A stretch of 64,000 nucleotides of DNA from the NCBI GenBank assembly GCA_020636215.1, contig JACJYG010000012.1, positions 62,001-126,000 of the forward strand, given 5' to 3'. Below the pieces are notes generated by a model. That model was not told the origin of the DNA. It ran no database searches and saw only the letters and a program-made list of their open reading frames with translations. The translations under genes were made by a program, and so were the position numbers. The stretch comes from Lewinellaceae bacterium. GTDB taxonomy: Bacteria; Bacteroidota; Bacteroidia; Chitinophagales; Saprospiraceae. Shown in pieces: positions 26,128 through 35,158 of the stretch (position 1 is its first letter; each line of letters starts with the position of its first letter).

Positions 26128-27014
26128 GCTGTTGAGCCCCGCTTTACAGAGGTATCCACTGCATCGGGCTTACTGCCGTTGGTGTTGATGTTGATGCTGC
26201 CTTTGTCGGTGAACTGGCGGATCTGGCGAATGGCATCGCTGAGGGTTTCCCACATCAGCAGTGGTTCGCCTTCGCAGCCCTGCCCGAAACTGATGATGGG
26301 AAAGGGCGCGGACTCCAGGTGAGAAACGGTGTACTCCACGATCTCTCCCGCTGTGGGCTTAAAACTTAGTCTGTCATGGCTGGAAACAATGACCTCATCC
26401 TCCGGTTGAAGGCTGATGCAGCCGAGGCAGTTGGAGTTGCAAGCCGGAGAGGTAGGCACCGGGCACTCCAGCGGCACCATAAAGTAATTGCGGGCGGCGG
26501 GACATTCGTAGGTCAACGCACAGTTGTTGGCCAGGTGCTCTACGATACGGTTGTTGGGATAAGCCTGGCGAAGGCTTTCCACTCCTTGCACGACAACATC
26601 ATGGTCGAACCCGCTGCATTCCTGACGGATATCCGGTTCGATGCGAACAGCAGGCACGTAAAATTTATCATCCAGCCAGCCGATTGCCGTATAACAAAAC
26701 AAGGGCAGCGTTGGCGCTTCCGGCTGGTTGATGTAAGAAGCCATGTACAGGCCTGTATAGGCAGGGGGGATGAATGCCGCTACCGCCCAGCCTTCCTCGC
26801 ACAGGCGCATCTCGCCGGTCTCGACATCGATGCCGACACTGCGCCGGCCGGGCAACTCGTAAAGGCTGCCGCCATCCGGCAGTTCGATCCACTCTTCTTC
26901 CGGGATAGGAGTTGCATAGAAACCGCTCCGCCCTACGGCGTAGAGGGAAGTGTCTTCAAAAGTATTGCCTTTACCATCGGAGTAAAGGACGTATGGAGAT
27001 TGTTGTAAAGCCAT
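26118..27014 (-). CDS. radical SAM protein, N-terminal part
   Basis: The ATG at 27014 is followed by 298 codons in frame. Residues 1-185 are a family-specific N-terminal region with several Cys (CPAARNYFMVPLECP). The cluster motif is CNSNCLGC, with Cys192, Cys196 and Cys199 in CxxxCxxC spacing binding the 4Fe-4S cluster that cleaves S-adenosylmethionine. ISFGQGCEGEPLL is the glycine-rich SAM-contacting loop, and INTNGS the next strand. After that the frame is lost near 26150 and resumes in the adjoining entry. The substrate is unknown. A near-consensus promoter precedes the gene. Confidence 0.8.
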   Translation of the reverse strand: MALQQSPYVLYSDGKGNTFEDTSLYAVGRSGFYATPIPEEEWIELPDGGSLYELPGRRSVGIDVETGEMRLCEEGWAVAAFIPPAYTGLYMASYINQPEAPTLPLFCYTAIGWLDDKFYVPAVRIEPDIRQECSGFDHDVVVQGVESLRQAYPNNRIVEHLANNCALTYECPAARNYFMVPLECPVPTSPACNSNCLGCISLQPEDEVIVSSHDRLSFKPTAGEIVEYTVSHLESAPFPIISFGQGCEGEPLLMWETLSDAIRQIRQFTDKGSININTNGSKPDAVDTSVKRGSTACG

Positions 27015-27038
27015 AGCCTAAAATGCTGATTTGGAGTG

Positions 27039-27069
27039 CAAAGGTACGGTTGAGAATCGGGAATGTCAA
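27039..27069 (-). promoter_or_regulatory. promoter of the radical SAM gene
   Basis: On the minus strand TTG (27069-27067) is followed after 20 bases by TACCTTTG (27046-27039), a perfect TAnnTTTG. The ATG lies 25 bases further on. Confidence 0.65.
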
Positions 27070-27075
27070 AATGGG

Positions 27076-27486
27076 TTATTCATTTAAGAAAGTTGCAAGT
27101 TTTTCGGCAATTGCCTGAAAATCTTTCATCTCGCATTCCCAAATAACAGCGACTTTGTACCCAAGTTCTTTAAGCTTAGAAAAGTTTTCTTTATCTCTTT
27201 CAACATTTCGGCCAATTTTTTTTAGCCAATATTCTCTGTTGGCCTTGGGTATTCTTGCTCCTCTTTTACAATCGTGGCCATGCCAGAAACAACCATTTAT
27301 AAATATTATTTTCTTTTTGGCGGGGAAAATGAGGTCAGGTTTGCCAGGGATGTCTTTTTTATGTAATCTATACCTGTAGCCTTTTGAGAAAAGATACTTT
27401 CTGATGAGCATTTCCGGTCTAGTATTGCTAGACTTGACACGCTTCATTATGTCGCTTCTCTTGTTCTTGTCAAAGACATCCGCCAC
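27076..27486 (-). CDS. vsr: very short patch repair endonuclease (Vsr)
   Basis: A 136-residue nuclease that nicks next to T:G mismatches created when 5-methylcytosine deaminates, thereby protecting cells that carry a C5 methylase. The catalytic Asp51 (GKPDLIFP) and likely zinc ligands Cys66, His71, Cys73 and Cys118 (NGCFWHGHDCKRG and IWECEM) fall at the positions known from the E. coli enzyme. The N-terminal KNKRSDIMKRVKSSNTRPEM is the family's usual opening. It starts 1 base after the stop of the putative restriction enzyme and belongs to the same operon. Like its two partners it is AT-richer than the surrounding genes. Confidence 0.95.
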   Translation of the reverse strand: MADVFDKNKRSDIMKRVKSSNTRPEMLIRKYLFSKGYRYRLHKKDIPGKPDLIFPAKKKIIFINGCFWHGHDCKRGARIPKANREYWLKKIGRNVERDKENFSKLKELGYKVAVIWECEMKDFQAIAEKLATFLNE

Positions 27487-27487
27487 T

Positions 27488-28429
27488 TTAACCGTAAAAT
27501 TTAATTTTTAGACTTGGATCAGTCTCGACCTTGTCGATGATTTCGTTATAAATGATAATTAACTTTTCTACCGCGTCTTTTTGCCCTTTGAATTCAAATT
27601 TACCAATTTCATAAATGTTTGTAGCCAGGAATTGCCCTATTTCAAATACGTCAATTCTGTCTGCTAATCTATTGTTTTCAGCTAGGCCTTGAGCAACTGA
27701 AACCTTGTTTTCAAGAGTAACAATAATAGGTTTGACTCCTTTTCTTAGATTTTCTTCGCATTTTTTTATCAATGCTTCCCCTGGAGCAGTAGTAATATGT
27801 AGAACAGCATCTCCTACTTCAAAATCACCAGGTCGGCCTCTTTGACTGTCTGAAGTTGAAGAGCTGTGATGAATAATGGCCCCTTCACCATTTAAGTGTT
27901 CTAATTTTGCTCCAACTAAATGCTGAATTACTGTGCCTTGATACTGGCTGAAAGGGTTCTCTTGTTGTCTTTCTTTTGCTTGGTCTAGTAGATGTTGAAT
28001 AGTTGCTCTAATGCTAATGGCTTGATCAAGATTTATATTCAAAGGCTGGCTTGCAAAAAAATCTCTGACTTTCTCAATCCAAAATTTTTCAACGTAATCC
28101 AGGTCATGGAATCCTTTAAAATAGATTGAATTCAAAAATGCCACATAAATTTCCATATTTGCGATGCTCCCTCTGCTAGTTCTCCCTCCTTCACGGGCTA
28201 AAACTCTGTGAATTTCATATTCATCTAATATCTTTTGGACTGCTCCACCTCCTAAACCTTTTACTTGGCCTCCTTTATCGGTTAACAGGCTCTCAGGATT
28301 TAGAGGCAAGCCCTCCTCTTTCGCTTTCCTTGTCATTATAAGGGCCACCGATAGTTTCCCTTTAGTGTTAAAAGTATTTTCAATATAAAATTCAGATAAC
28401 AGATGATTGAGTCCCTCTGACATAAACAT
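27488..28429 (-). CDS. putative type II restriction endonuclease (DUF4928-like)
   Basis: A 313-residue cytoplasmic protein placed exactly between a C5 methylase and vsr, which strongly suggests it is the cognate restriction enzyme. From memory it resembles the DUF4928 proteins found in that setting; I cannot verify this by search. Visible features are an N-terminal helical half (KGKLSVALIMTRKAKEEG) and a central acidic motif RPGDFEVGDAVLHIT (about residues 199-213). That motif could supply the metal-binding Asp/Glu of a PD-(D/E)xK-like core, with Thr213 in place of the usual Lys. After it come a KKCEENLRKG helix and the strand KPIIVTLE. The start (28429, or 28423) overlaps the methylase end by over 30 bases, so expression is coupled. 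Confidence 0.6.
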   Translation of the reverse strand: MFMSEGLNHLLSEFYIENTFNTKGKLSVALIMTRKAKEEGLPLNPESLLTDKGGQVKGLGGGAVQKILDEYEIHRVLAREGGRTSRGSIANMEIYVAFLNSIYFKGFHDLDYVEKFWIEKVRDFFASQPLNINLDQAISIRATIQHLLDQAKERQQENPFSQYQGTVIQHLVGAKLEHLNGEGAIIHHSSSTSDSQRGRPGDFEVGDAVLHITTAPGEALIKKCEENLRKGVKPIIVTLENKVSVAQGLAENNRLADRIDVFEIGQFLATNIYEIGKFEFKGQKDAVEKLIIIYNEIIDKVETDPSLKIKFYG

Positions 28430-29606
28430 TGCTGTTAATAGATTCCCCGAAATAATTGAAGTTCAAAATTGGCTCAAATAAGAATTTTGACAAATGTCTT
28501 ATCACTGGTACAACTACTCCATCTCCAGTCAAATGATACGCTTCATTTCTATTTTCCGGAAGTTTATATTGGTCAGGAAGGCCCATCAATCTTGCAGATT
28601 CTCTTGGAGATAGTAATCTACTTCTGGTTTTGCCTGCATTGATTTCCAATAACAACTGTCTGCTAGATCCTCCTCCGGGTGTTCTCAAGCACCCGGCTAC
28701 TCCATCAAATCTAACTTCAGCTCTAACTGTTCCGTTGCGTGTTCGTCGGAAAGCAGTCCCATAGATTTTTTTTTCAGTCCAGTTAGCTTGTTCTAATTTC
28801 TTCTTATTAACTATGGACATTGATTCAATCAGTTTTTGGGTGTATTCTTCAGGATGCCAAATATTATCTGGCGTTTCATCTTCAATAAGGTTTGACAACT
28901 TGATTTTTTGACGGTTGGGGGTAGGTATATTCCACCAAGTCCAATTTGTTTTCAGTTCTTCCTTGAAATTTGACACCACCTTTTGCAATGATGCCGGGTG
29001 CCAAAGCTTATTTGGATGGCTAAGCTGAAGAATGCCTGGGATATCTAAACTTTTTTTTATACCAATGATAAAAAGCCTAGGACGGCTTTGTGGGAGGAAA
29101 TAAGCGGCGTCAATAACAGCTGCTCCAACGCGATATTTAAGATTCGAAAGAGCTTCAACTATAGAAGTCAGGTCCTTGCCTCCATGGCTGGTAATGGCCC
29201 CGTATACATTTTCAAGCGCTAAAATCTCAGGGGCTCTTCCCTCTTTTTCAAGGGATGATATGATCTTCCAAAAAGACCAGAATGTGCCGCTTCGTTCTCC
29301 ATCGAGCCCCTTTCCTTTACCAGCAAGAGATAGATCTTGGCATGGAAATGAAGCCCAGGCTAAGTCAGCTTTGTTGGGCAGCTGTTGGGTAGTGATTTTT
29401 CCAATATCGCCAACTATAATTTCCCCATTCCCCCAATTTGATATATATGCTTGAGCTTTTTTTTCATCAATGTCGTTTGCAAATAGACAACTCCAAGAAT
29501 CTCTCAACCCTTCTCGCACCATGCCTCCTCCACAAAAAAATTCATAAAATGAGAATTCAGCCATATCCGGATTTGAGTTTTTTGATGACATTTTTTTGCT
29601 TTGCAA
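28392..29606 (-). CDS. DNA (cytosine-5-)-methyltransferase
   Basis: A 404-residue type II C5 methylase that transfers methyl from S-adenosylmethionine to cytosine in its recognition site. Ordered motifs: I FYEFFCGGGMV (about 20-30), II ANDIDEKKA (43-51), IV ASFPCQDLSLAG with catalytic Cys89, VI LALENVYG (Glu132), VIII QSRPRLFIIG, a target-recognition region (about 210-330) with RFDGVAGCLRTPGGGSS as motif IX, and X GDGVVVPVIRHL. Specificity cannot be read from the sequence. It is first in the operon with the candidate endonuclease and vsr. The start at 29606 is used; later Met codons at residues 6 and 15 are possible. Confidence 0.95.
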   Translation of the reverse strand: MQSKKMSSKNSNPDMAEFSFYEFFCGGGMVREGLRDSWSCLFANDIDEKKAQAYISNWGNGEIIVGDIGKITTQQLPNKADLAWASFPCQDLSLAGKGKGLDGERSGTFWSFWKIISSLEKEGRAPEILALENVYGAITSHGGKDLTSIVEALSNLKYRVGAAVIDAAYFLPQSRPRLFIIGIKKSLDIPGILQLSHPNKLWHPASLQKVVSNFKEELKTNWTWWNIPTPNRQKIKLSNLIEDETPDNIWHPEEYTQKLIESMSIVNKKKLEQANWTEKKIYGTAFRRTRNGTVRAEVRFDGVAGCLRTPGGGSSRQLLLEINAGKTRSRLLSPRESARLMGLPDQYKLPENRNEAYHLTGDGVVVPVIRHLSKFLFEPILNFNYFGESINSNVYVRGTQSSVI

Positions 29607-29646
29607 GCAATTTATTGATTTTTCTTAAAGAAAGCCAGTTTTTGTA

Positions 29647-29688
29647 TTAGCTGGATATACAAGGTACATTCAGCTAACAACCATTCAA
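29647..29688 (-). promoter_or_regulatory. promoter of the restriction-modification operon with flanking inverted repeat
   Basis: On the minus strand TTG (29688-29686), 19 bases, then TACCTTGT (29666-29659). TTAGCTG (29647-29653) and CAGCTAA (29671-29677) form an inverted repeat straddling the -7 element. That is a good position for repression by the methylase or another regulator. Confidence 0.4.
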
Positions 29689-29743
29689 CTAATTTAGGTT
29701 TTTTGTGTAGATTAAAAAAATTTACCAAAACAACCTGCTACCC

Positions 29744-31831
29744 ATGCCCACCCACTACCGAGCCTGCAACCTCTGCGAAGCCATCTGCGGCCTGGCCATC
29801 GAACACGACAATGGCGAGGTTTTGTCCATCCGGGGTGATGAAAAAGACCCGCTGAGCCGCGGCCACATCTGCCCCAAAGCTATGGCGCTAAAGGATATTT
29901 ATTCCGATCCAGACCGGCTTAAATCCCCTCTGCGGCGCACAGACAATGGCTGGGAGCAAATCGGCTGGGAAGAAGCCTTTGACGAAGTAGCGGCCGGCCT
30001 GCGGCGGATACAGGAAAAATACGGCGCCAACGCTGTGGGCGTATATCAGGGCAACCCCAATGTGCACAACCTGGGTAGTATGCTCTTCGCCGGCCCCTTT
30101 ATCAAAAGCCTGGGCACTCAAAACCGTTTCAGCGCCACTTCTGCCGACCAACTGCCTCACCATGTTGCCGCACTTGATCTTTACGGCCATTTTCTGATGG
30201 AAGCCGTGCCGGATATTGACCGCACCCATTACCTGCTCATCATGGGGGCTAACCCACTGGTGTCGAATGGCAGTATGATGACTGCGCCGGATTTTGCCGC
30301 ACGCATGCGGGGCGTCCGGCAACGGGGAGGCAAGGTCGTCGTCATTGACCCCCGCCGGACAGAGACGGCCGACAAAGCCGATGAACACTTCTTTATCCAC
30401 CCGGGCCGGGATGCTTTGTTGCTTCTGGGGCTGATCCATAGCATAATAGAGGAAGGGCTGGCTAATCTCGGGCGACTGGCCGATTTTACTGATGGGCTCG
30501 ATGTCGTCCGGGCTATTGCCGGGGAATTTCCTCCGGAAAATATTGCATCGTTGATTGGGCTCGAAGCGGTTGCTATCCGGCGCTTAGCCAGAGAGTTCGC
30601 TACGGCTCCTTCGGCGGTTTGCTACGGCCGTATGGGCTTGTCTACCCAGGCTTTCGGGGGGCTGTGCCAATGGCTCGTCAACGTTCTCAATATCATCACC
30701 GGCAACCTCGACCGGGAAGGGGGCGCCATGTTTACCCTGCCGGCCTTTGACTATGTTGGCATGGGCCGAACCGGCGTTTTCGGCCGGCGCAACAGCCGGG
30801 TGAGCAGCCTGCCCGATTTCTCCGGCGAGTTTCCGGTAGCGGCCCTGGCGGAGGAGATCCTTACCCCTGGCGAAGGACAGATACGGGCCATGGCCACCAT
30901 TGCCGGCAACCCGGTTCTTTCCACCCCCAACGGCCGTCAGCTCGATGAAGCTCTGGCCGGGCTCGACTTTATGGTGGCCATCGATATTTATCTCAATGAA
31001 ACGACCCGGCATGCCAACATCATCCTTCCGCCCACCACTGGCCTGGAAACGGAGCATTATGATATCATATTCCACGTGTTGGCCGTCTGCAACACCGCAA
31101 AATACTCCCCCCCACTTTTTGAAAAAGAAGCCGGCCAGCGCCACGATTGGGAAATTTTCAAGGCCCTTATTGAACGACTGACGGGAAAAGGAGACGATGG
31201 AACAACGCCTTCCCTGATGCTGGATTTCGGGCTGCGCGCTGGCCCTTACCGCAAAGAAAGCCTGAGTCTGGCCAGCTTACAGGAACAGCCTTCTGGTGTC
31301 GACCTGGGGCCTCTGCAACCCTGTTTGCCCAATCGGCTGTTTACACCAGACAAACGCATCAAGCTGGCGCCGGAACGTTTTGTCAGGGATGTCGATCGGC
31401 TGCAGGCCACCTTCCGGCCCGAGCCAGGAAAGCATCATGCATTTCCATTGGCCCTCATTGGCAGGCGACAGCTTCGTTCCAACAATTCCTGGATGCACAA
31501 CAGCTATCGCCTGGTCAAAGGGCGCAACCGTTGTACTCTCCTGATCCACCCGGAAGATGCGAAAAACCTGGGCGTTCAGGATGGACAGGAGGTGTCCGTT
31601 TTTTCCTCCATCGGCAGCGTCCGCCTGCCGGCTGAGGTGAGCGATACGGTTATGCCGGGTGTGGTGAGCATCCCACACGGTTGGGGGCACGAGCGGGAAG
31701 GCGCACAATTGGCTGTCGCCCGGCAGCACGCGGGTATCAGTATCAATGATCTGACCGATAGCCGGTTGATTGATGTGATGACCGGCAATGCGGCATTCAA
31801 TGGTGTGCCGGTTAGGGTGGAAATAGGCTAA
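29744..31831 (+). CDS. molybdopterin-dependent oxidoreductase, catalytic subunit
   Basis: A 695-residue protein of the formate dehydrogenase / DMSO reductase family. The N-terminal 4Fe-4S site has Cys8, Cys11, Cys15 and Cys43 (CNLCEAIC, then HICPK). Cofactor-binding stretches include the LLIMGANPLVSNG and VVVIDPRRTETADKAD loops and the MGLSTQAFGG region. The C-terminal molydop-binding beta domain (about 575-690) reads LIGRRQLRSNNSWMHN, IHPEDAKNLGVQDGQEV and SIPHGWGHE. There is no twin-arginine signal, so it is cytoplasmic. No iron-sulfur or membrane partner is encoded beside it, so it probably works alone or with a distant electron carrier. The substrate is unknown. Confidence 0.9.
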   Translation: MPTHYRACNLCEAICGLAIEHDNGEVLSIRGDEKDPLSRGHICPKAMALKDIYSDPDRLKSPLRRTDNGWEQIGWEEAFDEVAAGLRRIQEKYGANAVGVYQGNPNVHNLGSMLFAGPFIKSLGTQNRFSATSADQLPHHVAALDLYGHFLMEAVPDIDRTHYLLIMGANPLVSNGSMMTAPDFAARMRGVRQRGGKVVVIDPRRTETADKADEHFFIHPGRDALLLLGLIHSIIEEGLANLGRLADFTDGLDVVRAIAGEFPPENIASLIGLEAVAIRRLAREFATAPSAVCYGRMGLSTQAFGGLCQWLVNVLNIITGNLDREGGAMFTLPAFDYVGMGRTGVFGRRNSRVSSLPDFSGEFPVAALAEEILTPGEGQIRAMATIAGNPVLSTPNGRQLDEALAGLDFMVAIDIYLNETTRHANIILPPTTGLETEHYDIIFHVLAVCNTAKYSPPLFEKEAGQRHDWEIFKALIERLTGKGDDGTTPSLMLDFGLRAGPYRKESLSLASLQEQPSGVDLGPLQPCLPNRLFTPDKRIKLAPERFVRDVDRLQATFRPEPGKHHAFPLALIGRRQLRSNNSWMHNSYRLVKGRNRCTLLIHPEDAKNLGVQDGQEVSVFSSIGSVRLPAEVSDTVMPGVVSIPHGWGHEREGAQLAVARQHAGISINDLTDSRLIDVMTGNAAFNGVPVRVEIG

Positions 31832-31846
31832 TCCCCTGGAGGCATC

Positions 31847-33532
31847 CTATTTTACCTGCATTCCCCTCAACCGGTTCAAGGCTGCTGCCAGTTCCAGTTT
31901 GCGAAAAGCGGAATAATGTCCTGATTTTTGCCGGCTGAGCACATCCAGTGAATTGGCTTCGATATCCACCATCACTTCCTCCAGTGCTTCGGCCAGGCTT
32001 TGGCCGTCCAGGTATTGGCGGGCGTAGAGCAGGGCATCTCCAATAGCGCGCAACTGGCCGTCTTCCACTACCTGTTCCACAGCACTCATGTCAATCTCTT
32101 CATAGCCGAATTGTATACTGCGCAGGGCGTGCGCCTTCACTTTCTCCATCCGGCCTTTCCGAGCGTCCATGCTTTGTCCGACAGGATGACGGGCAGCAAT
32201 CGGTCCGAAGGACTCTCCGCCTTCTGAAAGCCGCGCTTCCCGATATCGCCGGGAAATGGCTTTCGCCTCTTCGGTCAAGTCGTGCGGTTGGTAGTCGATC
32301 ATGCAGATCACCCTGTCCGCAATATCGAAGTACAGGCCGGAGCCGCCCACCACCACAATGGAGGAAACGCCCATATCCTGATATAACTGCCGGGCCTTGT
32401 CGATAAAAGGAGTGATGGGCTCCCGCTCTTTAGGCACCAGTTGCTGCATGCGATAGTCGCGGATCATAAAGTTGGTGGCGGAAGTATCTTCGTCGATGAG
32501 TAAGGCCCCGGCGCCGGCCTCCAAAGCTTCGATGACATTGGCTGCCTGGGAAGTACTGCCACTGGCGTTACTAGTAGAGAAACGTTTGGTGTCCTTTCCC
32601 TGAGGCAGGTTATTGATAAAAGGAGAGATATCCGTTTTTTCCACGTAACGCCCATCCTCTGCCCTGGCCTTGGCTGCATTCGGCAGGGTGACGACGAACT
32701 CCCGGCCGTCGCCGGGGATGTGATTATAAACGCCCAGCTCGATAGCCCGCAGCAGGGTGGATTTCCCATGGTAACCGCCGCCAACGACCAGGGTGATGCC
32801 TTCGGGGATGCCCATGCCGCTCAACTTCCGGTTCGGTAGTTCGACCTCTACCTTTAAGGCTGGTGGCGATTGGAATAAAATACCTTCTTTCAGCGGGCGC
32901 GGATCAACGCCGCTAGCGCGGGGTAGCAAGGCGCCATCGGCAATGAAAGCGATCAGGCCCAGCCCGGACAATTTTTGGCGCAGGGCGTCAGCATCTTCGT
33001 TGGTGAGCAGGTGCTCGCGCAGGCGGGTTTCGTTCAGCACTCCGAAGGCCAGGCTCTGGCGGACAATGGCGGGCGCTTCAACCAGTAAGAGTTCCTCTGC
33101 CTGCATACCGGCGATCCGACGGCCAAAAGCAGGCAGGCCGGCCAGGAAGCGAACTTCCACTTTGTCGCCGTACAGAACTATGGCCGTTCGTTCCAGTATT
33201 TCCTGGCCCGGGCGAAGGATCTGAAGGGTTCCGCTTTTGCCGCTGCCCCGGTTCCCTTTGGCCAAACGGGAGATATTCCGGTCGAATTGTCGCGTTAGAA
33301 AATCCCGCAGGGCTATTTCCCGACTGCGATTGGCGTAGGCCCAATCCGGGAAAGTATTGGGAAAGCAGGCGCGCAGGCGGCTGGGCGCGGCAAATGGGTC
33401 CCCTTGCACATGGTCGATGATCAGTTCAAAATCTTCGAATTGATAACGCCCTTCTATATCCTTGTACGATTTATAGCCCCGGCCGTCGATACGGCGGAGA
33501 CGGCGGCGCAGTTCTTCCTTGTCCTGTATCAT
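31847..33532 (-). CDS. predicted ATPase of the ABC class (DUF2791-like)
   Basis: A 561-residue soluble protein with one ABC-type nucleotide-binding core: Walker A GGGYHGKSTL at 251-260, a signature-like SGSTSQA near 325, and Walker B ALLIDEDTSATNFMIRD from 343. It lacks membrane segments. The N-terminal region (about 1-240) holds FPDWAYANRSREIALRDFL and NRGSGKSG (a second glycine-rich loop). This pattern belongs to the 'ABC_ATPase' proteins (PF09818), whose role is unknown. It converges with the molybdopterin enzyme and diverges from the phosphotransferase-fold gene. Confidence 0.8.
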   Translation of the reverse strand: MIQDKEELRRRLRRIDGRGYKSYKDIEGRYQFEDFELIIDHVQGDPFAAPSRLRACFPNTFPDWAYANRSREIALRDFLTRQFDRNISRLAKGNRGSGKSGTLQILRPGQEILERTAIVLYGDKVEVRFLAGLPAFGRRIAGMQAEELLLVEAPAIVRQSLAFGVLNETRLREHLLTNEDADALRQKLSGLGLIAFIADGALLPRASGVDPRPLKEGILFQSPPALKVEVELPNRKLSGMGIPEGITLVVGGGYHGKSTLLRAIELGVYNHIPGDGREFVVTLPNAAKARAEDGRYVEKTDISPFINNLPQGKDTKRFSTSNASGSTSQAANVIEALEAGAGALLIDEDTSATNFMIRDYRMQQLVPKEREPITPFIDKARQLYQDMGVSSIVVVGGSGLYFDIADRVICMIDYQPHDLTEEAKAISRRYREARLSEGGESFGPIAARHPVGQSMDARKGRMEKVKAHALRSIQFGYEEIDMSAVEQVVEDGQLRAIGDALLYARQYLDGQSLAEALEEVMVDIEANSLDVLSRQKSGHYSAFRKLELAAALNRLRGMQVK

Positions 33533-33653
33533 AATGTATTGTCAAAACATTTTGCGATGCCACGCACTCGGGCTATGGAACGAAATGTGTGTGATGAATA
33601 GGGCCAGAAGATAAATCAAATCCCTATCTTTCCCCAAAAAGGGAATTGTTTTC

Positions 33654-34724
33654 ATGCTGGATCAACCCACCGATATCCGCTTGGGTGAAGCACTCAATCG
33701 GGATCAACTGCAACAATATCTGAAGGCCCAATGGCCGGGATTTACAGCCATTGAGGCTATTCTCCAGTTCCCGGGAGGCTATTCCAACCTCACCTACCTG
33801 TTGGTATGTAACCTCGGGGAGTTCGTTCTCCGACGCCCACCCTTTGGGGCAAATATCAAGACAGCCCACGACATGGGGCGCGAGTACCGTATGCTGGTTG
33901 CCCTCGACGGCCTGTACGACAAGGCGCCCCGGCCGGTTTTGTATTGTGAAGAAGAAAGCGTCATCGGCGCGCCTTTTTATCTTATGGAACGGGTGCAAGG
34001 GGTCATCCTTAGAGGGCCGCTCTACAAGCAGTTATCCCTGGAGCCGCCTCTGATGCGCCGTATTTCAGAAGCCGCAGTCGACAACCTGGCGGCTTTGCAC
34101 AGCATTGATATTGTATCGACGGGCCTTTACCAATTGGGCAAGCCGGACGGGTATGTAGAGCGGCAGGTGGAAGGCTGGATCGGCCGATATTACAAAGCAG
34201 AAACAGACCAGTTGAAAGTTATGGACGAGCTGGCGGCCTGGATGCGCCAAAACCTTCCCCCAGATGGCCCGGCGGGACTTATCCACAATGATTACAAATA
34301 CGACAACCTGGTCCTTGCAGAATCGGATCTTAGCCGCATTCTGGCTGTACTCGACTGGGAGATGGCCACCGTCGGCGACCCTTTAATGGACCTTGGCGCC
34401 AGCCTGGCCTACTGGACGGAGCCGAAGGAGGCCAGGGCAATGCCGCTGGCGGCGGCCAACCTCACCTGGCTGCCCGGCAACCTCAACCGGGCGGAGGTGG
34501 TGGAACGCTACCAGGCTCAAAGCGGCCGGGAGGTTCGCCAGGCTGTTTTTTATTTCGTTTATGGCGCCTTCAAGATCGGCGTTATTATCCAACAGATCTA
34601 CGCGCGTTATAAAAAGGGGCATACCCAGGACGAACGCTTTGCGAACCTCATCGAAGCGGTGCGATACTTTGGGCAGCTGGGCAGCCTGGCAGCCGGGAAG
34701 GGACAGGTTTCCGATCTATTGTAG
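33654..34724 (+). CDS. aminoglycoside-phosphotransferase-fold protein (ACAD10/11-type)
   Basis: A 356-residue cytoplasmic kinase-like protein. It has a small N-lobe (FPGGYSNLTYLL, EFVLRRPPFG), the catalytic loop IHNDYKYDNL with Asp213 and Asn218, and the metal-binding LDWEMATVGDPLMDL with Asp234. The AHDMGREYRML and PFYLMERVQG stretches are those of the sub-family fused to acyl-CoA dehydrogenases in eukaryotic ACAD10/11, in which this domain phosphorylates 4-hydroxyacyl-CoA substrates. Such a role here is inference, since no acyl-CoA dehydrogenase is adjacent. Confidence 0.85.
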   Translation: MLDQPTDIRLGEALNRDQLQQYLKAQWPGFTAIEAILQFPGGYSNLTYLLVCNLGEFVLRRPPFGANIKTAHDMGREYRMLVALDGLYDKAPRPVLYCEEESVIGAPFYLMERVQGVILRGPLYKQLSLEPPLMRRISEAAVDNLAALHSIDIVSTGLYQLGKPDGYVERQVEGWIGRYYKAETDQLKVMDELAAWMRQNLPPDGPAGLIHNDYKYDNLVLAESDLSRILAVLDWEMATVGDPLMDLGASLAYWTEPKEARAMPLAAANLTWLPGNLNRAEVVERYQAQSGREVRQAVFYFVYGAFKIGVIIQQIYARYKKGHTQDERFANLIEAVRYFGQLGSLAAGKGQVSDLL

Positions 34725-35158
34725 AAAGCAGGGTTTTCTGTTAAAAAAATGATAATCTTGGGTTTTGGAAGTTTTTGGATTTGAAGTCGGATGGGTTACC
34801 CGAACGCGAGTATAACGAGTGGGCGGGTGAAAGTTGGAAAAAGCCAGGAAAGCTCGTGGAACGCCTGTTTTTCTGACTTCTGCCTTCCCTTATCCCACTT
34901 CCAGTCAGGAATCGAGGGGATTCCCCTAAGCGTCCAAAGTTCAGGATAATCCATGTTATTAACAGGAATGGCCCTCCAGGAAAAAATCGTTATTTACAGT
35001 CAAATCATATTTGCCATGGTGGCGACGTTGATAAATGGAATTTTTAATCTCCCCTTTGATAATCCGGGTGATCCCCAAATACGGGCTGTGGAAAAAACAA
35101 AAGCATGGGCCTCTTTTTTTTACAAGCCAGTAGGGTTCCGGTCAAAACCTGATTTGCA
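34725..35158. other. 434-base gap with no supported gene
   Basis: No clear promoter, RNA or repeat is seen. The only open frame (34953-35168, 71 codons) overlaps the following signal-peptide gene and shows no domain. The base make-up is uneven (AT-rich towards the right). Confidence 0.4.
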
